In this document: positions 19,373 through 31,722 of the stretch, piece by piece
How positions within the stretch are numbered: the stretch's first letter is position 1
How the letters are laid out: each line of letters begins with the position of its first letter
Assembly: GCA_963828185.1 (NCBI GenBank)
Contig: CAWHDV010000015.1
Span: 256,649-320,648 of the forward strand
Direction of reading: 5' to 3'
DNA length: 64,000 nucleotides
Source: Rhodoblastus sp963828185
Lineage (GTDB): Bacteria; Pseudomonadota; Alphaproteobacteria; Rhizobiales; Beijerinckiaceae
Made by a program: the position numbers and the translations under genes
The notes under the pieces: model-generated
What the model was told of the DNA's origin: nothing
The model's database searches: none
The model's input: only the letters and a program-made list of their open reading frames with translations

Positions 19373-19396
19373 AAAAAAGCGGGGCCGAAGCCCCGC
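19373..19396 (-). terminator. Rho-independent terminator of typA
   Basis: On the minus strand, GCGGGGC-TTCG-GCCCCGC is followed by TTTTTT. This is a 7-bp GC stem with a stable TTCG loop, about 30 bases after the typA stop. It separates typA from regB. Confidence 0.85.
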
Positions 19397-19425
19397 AAAA
19401 AATTCTTGTCGCCCACTGAGGATGT

Positions 19426-21243
19426 TCAGACGGCTTCTTTCGCCCGCTCCGCGCGCTTGCGGTCGTTGGGGTCGAGGATGGCCTTGCGCAACCGAATGGA
19501 TTTCGGGGTGACCTCGACCAGTTCACTGTCCTCGATATAGGCCAGCGATTTCTCGAGGGTCATGCGGATCGGCGGCGTCAGCTTGACCGCTTCGTCCTTG
19601 CCCGCCGCGCGGACATTGGTGAGCTTCTTGCCCTTCAGCACGTTGACCTCGAGGTCGTTTTCGCGCGTGTGCTGGCCGATGATCATGCCGGCGTAAACCT
19701 TCCAGCCCGGCTCGATCATCATCGGGCCGCGATCCTCGAGATTCCACATGGCGTAGGAAACGGCCTCGCCGGCGTCATTGGAGATCAGGACGCCGTTGCG
19801 GCGGCCCTGGATGTCGCCCTTGTAGGGCGCATAGGCGTGGAAAAGCCGGTTCATGATGGCCGTGCCGCGCGTATCGGTCAGCAATTCGCCCTGATAGCCG
19901 ATCAACCCGCGCGTCGGCGCATGGAAGACGAGGCGCAGACGATTGCCGCCCGAAGGCCGCATCTCGATCATGTCTGACTTGCGCTCGGACATTTTCTGCA
20001 CGACGACGCCGGAAAACTCCTCGTCGACGTCGATGACCACTTCCTCGATCGGCTCGAGACGCGAGCCGTCCTCGTCCTTCTGGAACACGACGCGCGGACG
20101 CGAAATGCCCAGCTCGAAGCCCTCGCGGCGCATGGTTTCGATCAGGATGGCGAGCTGCAATTCACCGCGGCCCGAGACAATGAAGGAGTCCGAACCGGGC
20201 GAATCCTCGATCTTGAGCGCCACATTGCCTTCGGCTTCCTTGTAAAGGCGATCGCGGATGACGCGGCTTGTCACCTTGTCGCCTTCGGTGCCCGCCAGCG
20301 GCGAGTTGTTGACCAGGAACGTCATCGACAGGGTCGGCGGATCGATCGGTTGCGCCTGCAGCGGCTCGCTGACATCGGTCGCGCAAAGCGTATCGGCGAC
20401 GTTGAATTTCTCGAGACCGGCGATGGCGACGATATCGCCCGCTTCGGCTTCTTCGGTCGGCTGCCGTTCGATGCCGCGGAAGGCGAGAATTTTCGAAACG
20501 CGTCCGGTTTCAACGACATTGCCCTTGAGATCCAGAACCTTGACGGCCTGGTTCGGCTTGATCGAGCCGGCGAAGACGCGGCCGGTGACGATGCGGCCGA
20601 GATAGGGATTGGCTTCGAGCAAGGTGCCGAGCATGCGGAAGCCGCCCTCCTCGACCTTGGGCTCGGGCACATGCCTGAGCACGAGATCAAACAGCGTCGC
20701 CATGTCCTCGGTGGGATGGTCCGGGCTGTCCGCCATCCAGCCCTGTTTCGACGAACCGTAGAGGATGGGGAAATCGAGCTGTTCGTCGTCGGCGTCGAGC
20801 GCCGCGAAAAGGTCGAACACCTCGTTGATCACTTCGCTCGGACGCGCGTCCGGCTTGTCGACCTTGTTGATCGCGACAATTGGCTTGAGACCGATCTTCA
20901 GCGCCTTGCCGACGACGAATTTCGTCTGCGGCATCGGCCCTTCGGCGGCGTCGACCAGAACAATGGCGCCGTCAACCATGGAGAGGATGCGCTCCACCTC
21001 GCCGCCGAAATCGGCGTGGCCGGGAGTGTCGACGATGTTGATCCGGGTATCTCGCCAGACGATCGACGTCGCCTTGGCGAGAATGGTGATGCCGCGCTCC
21101 TTTTCGAGATCGTTCGAATCCATCACGCGTTCTGCGACGCGCTGATTTTCACGGAACGCGCCCGACTGGCGCAGCAATTGGTCAACCAGCGTAGTCTTGC
21201 CATGGTCGACGTGGGCGATGATGGCGATGTTGCGAAGCTTCAT
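19426..21243 (-). CDS. typA: Ribosome-associated GTPase TypA/BipA
   Basis: A 605-residue protein of exact family length. The N-terminal G domain has G1 AHVDHGKTTL, G3 DTPGHADF and G4 NKVD. EF-G-like domains follow, then the TypA-specific C-terminal domain (RGLIGYQGELLTDTRGTAIMN, NLEDRGPMMIEPGWKVYAGMIIG, NVRAAGKDEAVKLTPP). It acts on the ribosome under stress and low temperature. It is monocistronic, with its own terminator at 19,373-19,396. The 297 bases upstream (21,244-21,540) hold no gene that I can support. Confidence 0.97.
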   Translation of the reverse strand: MKLRNIAIIAHVDHGKTTLVDQLLRQSGAFRENQRVAERVMDSNDLEKERGITILAKATSIVWRDTRINIVDTPGHADFGGEVERILSMVDGAIVLVDAAEGPMPQTKFVVGKALKIGLKPIVAINKVDKPDARPSEVINEVFDLFAALDADDEQLDFPILYGSSKQGWMADSPDHPTEDMATLFDLVLRHVPEPKVEEGGFRMLGTLLEANPYLGRIVTGRVFAGSIKPNQAVKVLDLKGNVVETGRVSKILAFRGIERQPTEEAEAGDIVAIAGLEKFNVADTLCATDVSEPLQAQPIDPPTLSMTFLVNNSPLAGTEGDKVTSRVIRDRLYKEAEGNVALKIEDSPGSDSFIVSGRGELQLAILIETMRREGFELGISRPRVVFQKDEDGSRLEPIEEVVIDVDEEFSGVVVQKMSERKSDMIEMRPSGGNRLRLVFHAPTRGLIGYQGELLTDTRGTAIMNRLFHAYAPYKGDIQGRRNGVLISNDAGEAVSYAMWNLEDRGPMMIEPGWKVYAGMIIGQHTRENDLEVNVLKGKKLTNVRAAGKDEAVKLTPPIRMTLEKSLAYIEDSELVEVTPKSIRLRKAILDPNDRKRAERAKEAV

Positions 21244-21540
21244 GGGGGCCTTGGCCTTAGGGCGTATCCGTGAAAAGCCTCGGACTTTTCATTGCAGGAT
21301 AGGCGTTGAAACGAAAGTCGCATTTTTCCCTTCCGGTTCGACTGGAGGGGAAAAAATCCGACAATAAGAGCGGCGCGCCAAATGCCGCCGCGCGGAAAAG
21401 TCATTTCCGCCAAAAATGACGGCTCGATGACCTTGCCAGGATCGCGAATTGCGAGGCGAAAAAGGAGCTGTGGCCTGCTCTATACGAAAAGCGCCCGCTT
21501 GAAAACCCGCGCGATCACCGATGAGCGACTATGGCGCGGG

Positions 21541-22884
21541 TCAGGCTTCCGGCCACGAACTGGAGGGCCGCGAAAGCGAGCTCGACGAGCGGCCGAGAAT
21601 TTCGGCGCGGCGGTCGGCGATGGCGAGCCGCGCCTGCTGGATCGCCAGCGTCAGGGCGGCGAGTTGATGCCCGTCGAGTTTCGGCATATGCGCCGCGGCG
21701 AGCGATCGGGTCAGGATATCGTCGATTTCCAGCTCGAGCCGCGCCAATTTCGGCAGGTCGCTGGCTTCACGCCCCGCTTTCAATATCACCAGCGCCTGTT
21801 CCATCAGCAGATCGAAACGCGCGTAGCCTTGCACGGTGATCCGGCTTGCGAGCGTCGCCACGCCAGACAGCAGCACGCTGCCGATCATCGCGCCGATGTA
21901 AATGTAATCGCTGTATCTATCGAGAAAAGTCTGCTCTTCCCCATCAAGAAAGGCGGCGGCGCCGGGATGGGTCGGCAGGACCTGGCCCTTGTCGGTTTCC
22001 GGCGCCTCGATATGGTTGGCGACCGGCGTGACCGTCGCCGCCGCGACCCTGTTGGCGAGCACGAGCCGCGTCACGTCCCCGACGGTGGAATTGGCAAGGT
22101 CGTCGCGGGCGACCAGGCGCATCGTCGCGCCGATGGTAGTGACGTTTTCCGCGGGCCGCGAAGGCGTGCCGCCAAAGGCGCCGCGCAAAATTTCGGTGGC
22201 TTCGAAACCGGGAGATTTCTTGGCTATGGCGTCGGCTTCGACGATTGGCACGAAGACCGGCGCCTGCGGCGGGGAAACGCTGTGCGACAGGATCCGCACG
22301 ATTTCTTCGAGCTGCGGCGAATCAAAGCGCCCGAAAGCCAGGACGGCGTCGACCTCGCCCGCCGCCAGCAGTTTTGGCAACTGCTCCACGTCCGCCGGTC
22401 GCTTGATCAGGGAGTCACGCGGAAGGGAATATTGCGCTTCGATCGTATCGAGCAGTTTTTCGTTGCCGTCGCCCGAGACTTCAGTGGCGACGACGGCGAT
22501 GTGTTTGCCCTTGAGATCCGCGATATTGGCGTAGTCTTTTCCGGGCGGCGCGGCGATCACGGCATATTGGTGCGAGAGGATCAGCGCCGTTTCGCCATTC
22601 GTCGGCATGGCGATATCGGAACGAACGACGGCCAGGTCGACAGTTCGAGCTTCCATCGCTTTGGCCGCCGACCGCGCGTCGGCCGTCAGGATGAGGCGAA
22701 AACGTAAATTTGCGTGGTTCTGGATGAATTGCTGGTTGAGCGCGACCAGCAGTTTTTGCGAATCGCTGCCGCGCGTGACCGCGATGCGAAGATAGGCGGG
22801 CCGCTCATAGGCATAGAAGCCGACGGTGGCGAGGGCGACGACGCCGATCACCAGCGCCACAATCAACAGGACTACGCGCTGCAT
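21541..22884 (-). CDS. TAXI-family TRAP transporter solute receptor
   Basis: A 447-residue protein with an N-terminal membrane anchor or signal (LLIVALVIGVVALATVGFYAY). The periplasmic binding fold starts LRIAVTRGSDSQKLLVALNQQF and includes DLAVVRSDIAM and GKHIAVVATE, as in the NMT1-like/TAXI family. A second membrane segment lies near residues 325-345, with a ~100-residue cytoplasmic tail (LARLELEIDDILTRSL). The tail is longer than in plain TAXI receptors. No TRAP permease gene is adjacent, so the substrate and transport role are unknown. Confidence 0.8.
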   Translation of the reverse strand: MQRVVLLIVALVIGVVALATVGFYAYERPAYLRIAVTRGSDSQKLLVALNQQFIQNHANLRFRLILTADARSAAKAMEARTVDLAVVRSDIAMPTNGETALILSHQYAVIAAPPGKDYANIADLKGKHIAVVATEVSGDGNEKLLDTIEAQYSLPRDSLIKRPADVEQLPKLLAAGEVDAVLAFGRFDSPQLEEIVRILSHSVSPPQAPVFVPIVEADAIAKKSPGFEATEILRGAFGGTPSRPAENVTTIGATMRLVARDDLANSTVGDVTRLVLANRVAAATVTPVANHIEAPETDKGQVLPTHPGAAAFLDGEEQTFLDRYSDYIYIGAMIGSVLLSGVATLASRITVQGYARFDLLMEQALVILKAGREASDLPKLARLELEIDDILTRSLAAAHMPKLDGHQLAALTLAIQQARLAIADRRAEILGRSSSSLSRPSSSWPEA

Positions 22885-23049
22885 CGCCCCTCGAGACCAA
22901 AACGATCAATTTGGCGGGCAAAAATCAAAAAATCAGGTAGTCGCGACTTATTTACGGCGTCGCCGGGGCCCGCTGGCCAAATCTACCACAAGGTTCAAGC
23001 AGCGGGTGTGTTTTTCGTTCCAACGGGTCCCGGCGTCGGCGCTTCAGCG

Positions 23050-24292
23050 TCAATCTTGCGAAAGCTTGCGCTCGCGCTTGGCCAATGTGCGCAGGCGCAG
23101 CGCGTTGAGCTTGATGAAGCCGGCGGCGTCGCGATGGTCATAGGCCACGGCGCCTTCCTCGAAAGTCACCAGATCCTGGTCATAGAGCGAATAGCGGCTT
23201 TCGCGTCCCACCACCGTCGCGTTGCCCTTGTAGAGCTTGATCCGCACGCGGCCGGTGACCTTGTCCTTGACTCTTGTCGATCAGGCCTTGCAGCAACTCC
23301 CGTTCGGGCGAGAACCAGAAGCCGTTGTAAATCAATTCGGCATATTTGGGCATCAGCTCATCTTTGAGATGCGCCGCGCCTCGGTCGAGGGTGATCAATT
23401 CGATGCCGCGATGGGCGAAATAGAGGATCGTCCCGCCGGGCGTCTCGTACATGCCGCGCGACTTCATGCCGACAAAGCGGTTCTCGACCAGATCGAGACG
23501 GCCAATGCCGTTTTCCCGGCCGAGTTCGTTGAGCCGCGTCAGCAGACGCGCGGGCGAAAGCATTTCGCCGTCGACGGCGACTGCGTCCCCTCGCTCGAAA
23601 TCCACGGTGATATAGGTGGGCTTGTCGGGCGCCTGTTCGGGGTCGACCGTGCGGGAATAGACGTAATCCGGGGTTTCCTGCGCCGGGTCTTCCAGCACCT
23701 TCCCTTCAGACGAGGTGTGCAGGAGGTTGGCGTCGGTCGAGAAGGGCAATTCGCCGCGCTTGTCCTTGGCGATCGGAATCTGGTGCTTTTCGGCGAATTC
23801 GATCAGGGCCGTACGCGAGGCCAGGTCCCATTCGCGCCACGGGGCGATCACCTTGATGTCCGGCTCGAGCGCGTAATAAGAGAGCTCGAACCGCACCTGG
23901 TCGTTGCCCTTGCCGGTCGCGCCATGGCAGACGGCGTCCGCGCCGACCTTGCGCGCGATCTCGATCTGGCGCTTGGAGATCAAGGGACGCGCGATGGAGG
24001 TGCCGAGGAGGTAGAGGCCCTCGTACTGGGCGTTGGCGCGAAACATCGGGAAGACGTAGTCGCGCACGAATTCCTCGCGCAGGTCCTCGATAAAGATGTT
24101 TTCAGGCTTGATGCCAAGCAGTTCAGCCTTCTTGCGGGCGGGCTCGAGTTCCTCGCCCTGGCCGAGATCGGCGGTGAAGGTGACGACCTCGCAGCCATAA
24201 GTCGTCTGCAGCCACTTGAGGATGATGGATGTGTCGAGGCCGCCGGAATAGGCGAGGACGACGCGTTTGATCTCTTTGTTGGACTTCGACAT
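23050..24292 (-). CDS. argG: Argininosuccinate synthase, frameshifted near C-terminus
   Basis: ArgG joins citrulline and aspartate with ATP. The N-terminus has the PP-loop VVLAYSGGLDTSIILKWL; CHGATGKGNDQVRFEL and VENRFVGMKSRGMYETPGG follow. At about 23,268-23,272 one extra base throws the frame, so the first frame ends in nonsense. The correct tail (VRIKLYKGNATVVGRES, SLYDQDLVTFEEGAVAYDH) continues in another frame down to 23,050. Corrected length is ~413 residues, normal for ArgG. A consensus error is the likely cause. Confidence 0.94.
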
Positions 24293-24352
24293 TGCACCAG
24301 AATCCGCTGGAAAGACGTCGCGCGATTTTTACGCGCGAGGACGCGAAAAAAA

Positions 24353-26638
<2,286 letters not shown>

Positions 26639-26867
26639 ATGCTAAAATCTCTGTTCGTCTCTGGACGGAGCCGCGAACTTATCCGCGCCGAGCGGCAAAT
26701 CACAAGCAATCCTTTCGATAGAGGCGTTTTTTTTGCGTTTCCCGGCGCCGATCGCCATGTCGGGCGGCAAATGGACGTTGGATAAGCGAAGGCGCGAGGC
26801 TGGTCGCGGGTGCGCGGGGCGCCTAGCTTTGCTAGTTTCGCTGCGAAGCCGCGATTTGAGGAAAAAT

Positions 26868-29735
26868 ATGCGCGACGTCGAGCAGGCGCCCTATTTTGTC
26901 GAGGATCCGAAAAGCCCGGGTCAGCCGCCAGCCGCGTCGGCAAAGACGAGCGACGATGACTCGGGCCCGACTGAAGGCGCGGCGGACCAGGCCAGGGCTG
27001 TGCGAAAAAAAGCTGATGCGGCCGGCGGGCCCAGGCCGGAGTCGTCCGAGCGCGTGACGCCGATGATGGCGCAATATATCGAAATCAAAACGGCCAATCC
27101 CGATTGCCTGCTCTTCTATCGGATGGGCGATTTTTACGAACTGTTTTTCGAGGACGCCGAAATCGCTTCGCGCGCCCTGGGAATCGTCCTGACCAAGCGC
27201 GGCAAGCACCTCGGCGAGGATATTCCGATGTGCGGGGTGCCGATCGAACGATCGGACGATTACCTGCAGCGCCTGATCGGGCTTGGCCATCGCGTCGCCG
27301 TCTGCGAACAGACCGAAGATCCAGCCGAAGCGCGCAAGCGCGGCGGAAAGTCGGTGGTGCGCCGCGATGTCGTCCGCCTCGTCACGCCCGGCACATTGAC
27401 CGAGGAGCGGCTGCTCGACCCGGGCCGGGCCAATCTCTTCGTCGCGCTGGCGCGGCAGCGCCTGAGCGAAACGGACTGGTTGTTCGGGCTGGCGGCCGTC
27501 GATATTTCGACCGGCGCCTTCGACGTCCACGAAACCGATTTTCCGGGCCTTCCCGCCCTGCTGGCGCGGCTCGAGCCGCGCGAAATCGTCGCCAACGAGG
27601 CGATCCTCGCCGACGAGGGGCTTGTGCGCATGCTGCGCGACACTGGCGCGGCGCTGGCGCCGCTTGGGCGCGCTTCGATCGATGGAGCGATTGCCGAGCG
27701 CCGGCTTTTGGAATTCTACGGCGTGGCGACGCTCGAAGGTTTCGGGCCGCTGACGCGTGCGGAAATCAACGCCGCCAGCGCCGCCGTCGCCTATGTCGAA
27801 CGCACCCAGTTTTCCTCGCGTCCACGCCTTTCGCGTCCCAGTCGTGGGCCAAACGCCACGGTGCTGGAGATCGACGCGGCCACGCGCGCCAATCTCGAAC
27901 TGGCGCGCACCCTGTCCGGCCAGCGCGCGGGCTCGCTGATCTCGGTCGTCGATCGCACGACTACGCCTAGCGGCGCCCGGCTTCTGGCGGAATGGCTGGC
28001 GGCGCCCTTGCGCGATTGCGCGAAAATCGTCGCAAGGCAGGACGCGGTCGCGTTTTTCGCCGACGATCCGCTGATCCGCAGGGACATCCGCCAGGGATTG
28101 AAGGGCGTTCCGGACATGATGCGGGCGCTTGGCCGCCTGGCTCTCGATCGCGGCGGCCCGCGCGATCTCGCCGCGCTGCGCGACGGCTTGCTGGCCGCGC
28201 GCGATTGCGGCGCGCAGCTCGAGGCGCGCAGCCCGCCCGACCTGCTGGCCAAGGCGGCGGCCTTCCAGGCCGGCGTCGACCTGGCGTTGCCGCAGAATTT
28301 TTCCGCGGCGTTGGCCGACGAATTACCGCTCGATCGCCGCGACGGAAACTTCATTCGCCCCGGTTTTGATGCGCGCCTCGATGAAATCAGGGCCTTGCGT
28401 GACGAAAGCCGCCGAGTGGTCGCCGCTTTGCAAGGCCGCTACTGCGAATTGGCGGAAACGCGCCAGCTCAAGATCAAGCACAATAATTTTCTCGGCTATT
28501 TCATCGAAGTTTCGCAAGCGCAGGGCGAACGATGGTTGCGGCCGCCGTTGAACGCCACCTTCATTCACCGCCAGACCATGGCCGGCGCGATGCGCTTCTC
28601 GACGTCGGAGCTGGCCGAACTGGCGGGCAGGATCGCCAACGCCGCCGACGAGGCGCTGGCCATCGAACGCGCCATATTCGATCGGCTCGCGGCGCAAGCT
28701 CAGGCCCGCGCGGCCGAGATCGAGGCTGTGGCCAGGGCGCTGGCGGCGGTGGATGCGCTGGCTGCGCTTGCGGAGGCGGCGGCCGACGCGGACTGGGTCC
28801 GCCCGAAGGTCGACGACAGCCTGGCTTTCGAGATTGTCGGCGGCCGCCATCCGGTGGTCGAAGCGGCGTTGCGGTCGCGCGGCGAGGCCTTCGTGCCCAA
28901 CGATTGCGATCTGACGGGAACGGCCACTGGCCGCTCATCCGAGGCAGGCGGAAGGATCGCCGTCGTCACAGGACCGAACATGGCGGGCAAATCGACTTTC
29001 CTGCGCCAGAACGCGCTGATCGCGGTGCTGGCCCAGATTGGCTCGTTCGTCCCCGCGAAACAGGCCCATATCGGGATCGTCGACCGGCTGTTTTCGCGCG
29101 TTGGCGCTTCGGACGACCTGGCGCGGGGCCGGTCGACCTTCATGGTCGAAATGGTCGAAACAGCCGCCATCCTCAACCAGGCCAGCGAGAGATCGCTGGT
29201 CATCCTCGATGAAATCGGGCGCGGCACGGCGACTTATGACGGCCTTTCCATCGCCTGGGCTGTCATGGAGCATCTGCACCAAGCCAATCGCGCCCGGGCG
29301 CTGTTCGCCACCCATTTCCACGAACTGACCCATCTCGGGCAACGCCTGCCGCGCCTCGTCAATCTCTGCATGCGCGTCACGGACTGGAATGGTGACGTCG
29401 TCTTCCTGCATGAAGTGGCGCGCGGCGCGGCGGATCGCTCCTATGGCGTCCAGGTCGCGCAGCTTGCCGGCTTGCCGCCGAATGTGGTCGAACGCGCCCG
29501 CCACATTCTTGCCGAGCTGGAGCAGACGGATCGCCGCGCGCCGGTCGAAAGGCTGGTCGCGGACCTGCCGCTTTTCGCCATTCCCGAATCTGCGCCCGCC
29601 GCGCCGGCCAAGGTCGCCGCGCTGGGCAAGGCCGATGCGCTGCGCGCGGCGCTCGAGGCGTTCAATCCCGATGAGATGACGCCCCGCGCCGCGCTTGAGG
29701 CGCTCTACGCCTTGAAAAAAGTGGCAGGTTCTTGA
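26868..29735 (+). CDS. mutS: DNA mismatch repair protein MutS
   Basis: A 955-residue MutS from ATG 26,868; an upstream open stretch to 26,733 has no family resemblance. Residues ~1-63 are a proline-, serine- and charge-rich extension that looks disordered. The mismatch-recognition domain then begins (TPMMAQYIEIK, LLFYRMGDFYELFFEDA, with the Phe-x-Glu wedge). The ATPase has Walker A GPNMAGKSTFLRQ, STFMVEMVETAAIL, the LDEIGRGTATYDG motif and FATHFHELTHL. The C-terminus ends in a short helical tail. The ABC ATPase gene converges on it with a 7-base gap. Confidence 0.96.
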   Translation: MRDVEQAPYFVEDPKSPGQPPAASAKTSDDDSGPTEGAADQARAVRKKADAAGGPRPESSERVTPMMAQYIEIKTANPDCLLFYRMGDFYELFFEDAEIASRALGIVLTKRGKHLGEDIPMCGVPIERSDDYLQRLIGLGHRVAVCEQTEDPAEARKRGGKSVVRRDVVRLVTPGTLTEERLLDPGRANLFVALARQRLSETDWLFGLAAVDISTGAFDVHETDFPGLPALLARLEPREIVANEAILADEGLVRMLRDTGAALAPLGRASIDGAIAERRLLEFYGVATLEGFGPLTRAEINAASAAVAYVERTQFSSRPRLSRPSRGPNATVLEIDAATRANLELARTLSGQRAGSLISVVDRTTTPSGARLLAEWLAAPLRDCAKIVARQDAVAFFADDPLIRRDIRQGLKGVPDMMRALGRLALDRGGPRDLAALRDGLLAARDCGAQLEARSPPDLLAKAAAFQAGVDLALPQNFSAALADELPLDRRDGNFIRPGFDARLDEIRALRDESRRVVAALQGRYCELAETRQLKIKHNNFLGYFIEVSQAQGERWLRPPLNATFIHRQTMAGAMRFSTSELAELAGRIANAADEALAIERAIFDRLAAQAQARAAEIEAVARALAAVDALAALAEAAADADWVRPKVDDSLAFEIVGGRHPVVEAALRSRGEAFVPNDCDLTGTATGRSSEAGGRIAVVTGPNMAGKSTFLRQNALIAVLAQIGSFVPAKQAHIGIVDRLFSRVGASDDLARGRSTFMVEMVETAAILNQASERSLVILDEIGRGTATYDGLSIAWAVMEHLHQANRARALFATHFHELTHLGQRLPRLVNLCMRVTDWNGDVVFLHEVARGAADRSYGVQVAQLAGLPPNVVERARHILAELEQTDRRAPVERLVADLPLFAIPESAPAAPAKVAALGKADALRAALEAFNPDEMTPRAALEALYALKKVAGS

Positions 29736-29742
29736 GCCGTTC

Positions 29743-31062
29743 TCAGTTCGGGTTTTCGAGGCTGAACATTTCCGCCTTTTCGTCATAGGCGAAAAGCTCG
29801 GCGTAGCGCGCCCAGGAAACGACGGTGTGCAAGGTTTGTTCGGCGTAGTCCTCGGACATGTAGTCTTCGAGTTCGTTGCGGAATCGCGCCGCCGGCGCGG
29901 AATGGCTCGGTCTTTCGTCCAGCACCCGGCGGATCAGGCTGATGATCGGCACGTAATTGATCAAATGCTGCGAAAACAGCTTTTTGCGCTCGTCGGTGTC
30001 GAGATCGACGAAGCTCCGGCCGGCGTCCGACAGCAGGAAATCGCCTTCGCTCAGCATGCCGAAGCGCAGCAGTTGCAAGGCTTCCGCGAGGTGAAACAGT
30101 TCGTCCGCCTCCATTTGCAGCCGGTCGGCGAGAACGGGCAGGTCGGCGCGTCCGTTGAACGGCGCGGCGGCCACCGCCTCGATCAGGCCGGAGAGAACAT
30201 TGGTCGATACGGGATGCAGCACCATGCCGACGCCAGTTCCCGGAATGCCGTCGATCGCCGCCGGACGCGGCTCGGCCCTTTGCGTCATGCGCGCATAGAT
30301 GCTGTCGACCAGCTGGCGAAAAGGCGGGTCGAGGCGATTGCGGGGGTGGTTGAGGTCGACTTTGATCTCGGCGGCGATGCGGCCGGGATTCGACGAGAAC
30401 ACCAGGATGCGGTCGCACATCAGCACCGCCTCCTCGATGTTATGCGTGACCATGAGCACGGACTTCATCGGCAGCCGGCCCTCGATCCACAGGTCGATGA
30501 TGTCGGTGCGCAAGGTTTCGGCGGTGAGGACGTCGAGCGCCGAAAAAGGCTCATCCATCAGCAGCAAGTCCGGATGGACGACCAGGGCGCGGGCAAAACC
30601 GACCCGCTGCCGCATTCCGCCGGACAATTCCTTGGGATAGGCGGATTCGAAACCGTCGAGGCCGATCAAGTCGATCGCGGCGAGGGCGCGCTTGCGTTGC
30701 TCCGGCTTGGCGACCCTGAGCGCGTCGAGCCCCAGTTCGACGTTTTCCAGCACGGTCAGCCAGGGAAACAGCGCGAAGGACTGAAAAACCATGGCGATGC
30801 CGCGCGGCGGGCCGCTGATCGCCTCGCCGCGGCAGAAGACGGAGCCGGAGGTCGGCTTGATGAGGCCGGCGATAATGCGCAGCAGCGTCGACTTGCCCGA
30901 GCCGGAGCGTCCGAGCAAGCCGACGATCTCGCCGGATTTGATGGTGAGATCAACTTTTTCCAGCACGATCAGTTCGTCGCCGTTCGCCTTGGCGAAGCTG
31001 CGGTTGACGTTCTTCAGCTCGATCAGCGCGGCGTCGGCGCTCGCGTCGGCGACATCTAGCAT
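29743..31062 (-). CDS. ABC transporter ATP-binding protein, nitrate/sulfonate/taurine type, with C-terminal AAA-associated domain
   Basis: A 439-residue protein. The ATPase has Walker A GRSGSGKS, the Q-loop FQSFALFPWL, signature LSGGMRQRVGFARAL, Walker B LLLMDEPFSALD and the switch His in VTHNIEEAV. Residues ~290-430 form the extra 'AAA-associated' C-terminal domain found in some nitrate/sulfonate-type ABC ATPases. ATG 31,062 has a GGAG ribosome site 6 bases upstream and is preferred over a TTG at 31,098. The partner permease lies just upstream (51-base gap). The substrate cannot be told; no binding protein is in view. Confidence 0.88.
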   Translation of the reverse strand: MLDVADASADAALIELKNVNRSFAKANGDELIVLEKVDLTIKSGEIVGLLGRSGSGKSTLLRIIAGLIKPTSGSVFCRGEAISGPPRGIAMVFQSFALFPWLTVLENVELGLDALRVAKPEQRKRALAAIDLIGLDGFESAYPKELSGGMRQRVGFARALVVHPDLLLMDEPFSALDVLTAETLRTDIIDLWIEGRLPMKSVLMVTHNIEEAVLMCDRILVFSSNPGRIAAEIKVDLNHPRNRLDPPFRQLVDSIYARMTQRAEPRPAAIDGIPGTGVGMVLHPVSTNVLSGLIEAVAAAPFNGRADLPVLADRLQMEADELFHLAEALQLLRFGMLSEGDFLLSDAGRSFVDLDTDERKKLFSQHLINYVPIISLIRRVLDERPSHSAPAARFRNELEDYMSEDYAEQTLHTVVSWARYAELFAYDEKAEMFSLENPN

Positions 31063-31112
31063 GACAATCTCCAAAACCCGGGACGCCGGGATCACCAAAT
31101 GAATGTCCGGGC

Positions 31113-31716
31113 TCAGCCCAGGCGCAGGCGGTCTTCAGCGTAAGTATAGAGCGGCCGCCACAACAGGCGGTTGAACAGCGTGACCATGATCGACATGACG
31201 ACGATGCCGAGCACGACCTTCTGGAAATCGCCGGCTTCCGTCGCCTGGGCGATGTAGGAGCCGAGGCCTGTGGCGGTGAGCTTCTTGTCGCCCCAGCTGG
31301 CGACTTCGGCGACGATGGCGGCGTTCCACGAACCGCCCGAGGCGGTGATCGCCCCGGTGATGTAATAGGGAAAAATTCCCGGAAGGATGACATAGCGCCA
31401 CCATTTCCACCCCTTGAGATGAAAACTCTGCGCCGCTTCCTTCAGATCGCCGGGAAAGGCGGTGGCGCCGGCGATGACATTGAACAGAATGTACCATTGC
31501 GTGCCCAGGATCATCAGCGGACTTAGCCAGATATTGGGGTTGAGGCTGAAATGCAGGATCAGCGCCACCGCAGCCGGAAACGCGATATTGGCGGGAAATG
31601 CGGCCATGAATTGCGCGATCGGCTGGATTTTTTCCGCGAGTTTCGGCCGCAAGCCGATCCACACGCCGATCGGAACCCAGATCAATGTCGCCAGGGCGAT
31701 CAGGACGACCACGCGC
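31113..31716 (-). CDS. ABC transporter permease (nitrate/sulfonate type), N-terminal part cut off at the junction
   Basis: About 200 C-terminal residues remain: several membrane helices (LIALATLIWVPIGVWIG, IAFPAAVALILHF) and the EAA-loop region KEAAQSFHLKGWKWWRYVILPGIFPYYITG that contacts the ATPase. Permeases paired with this ATPase type are usually two-domain proteins of ~550 residues or single-domain ~270, so the N-terminus is missing. The frame is lost at about 31,712, exactly where an unrelated FG-GAP gene begins. This is loss by chimeric joining, not a natural end. Confidence 0.82.
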
Positions 31717-31722
31717 CGTCAC
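31700..31722. other. Chimeric junction between two unrelated genomes
   Basis: On the minus strand the permease reading (R-V-V-V-L-I-A) and the FG-GAP reading (N-G-D-G-A-W-S) meet within 31,705-31,720. Both genes lose their sense at the same bases, and there is no IS end, direct repeat or tRNA at the site. To the left, genes are alphaproteobacterial; to the right, deltaproteobacterial-like. An assembly or scaffolding join is most likely. Confidence 0.8.

Noticed and set aside
21382..22707. 441-codon + strand frame opposite the TAXI receptor
   Set aside because: Antisense shadow; the minus-strand protein has clear signal and binding-fold motifs.
29827..31059. 410-codon + strand frame opposite the ABC ATPase
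   Set aside because: Antisense shadow of a gene with complete ABC motifs.
31700..31722. Natural horizontal transfer as cause of the join
   Set aside because: No integrase, tRNA, IS end or direct repeat at the site, and everything to the right (~32 kb including cysS, pyk and moeA) looks like another genome's core.
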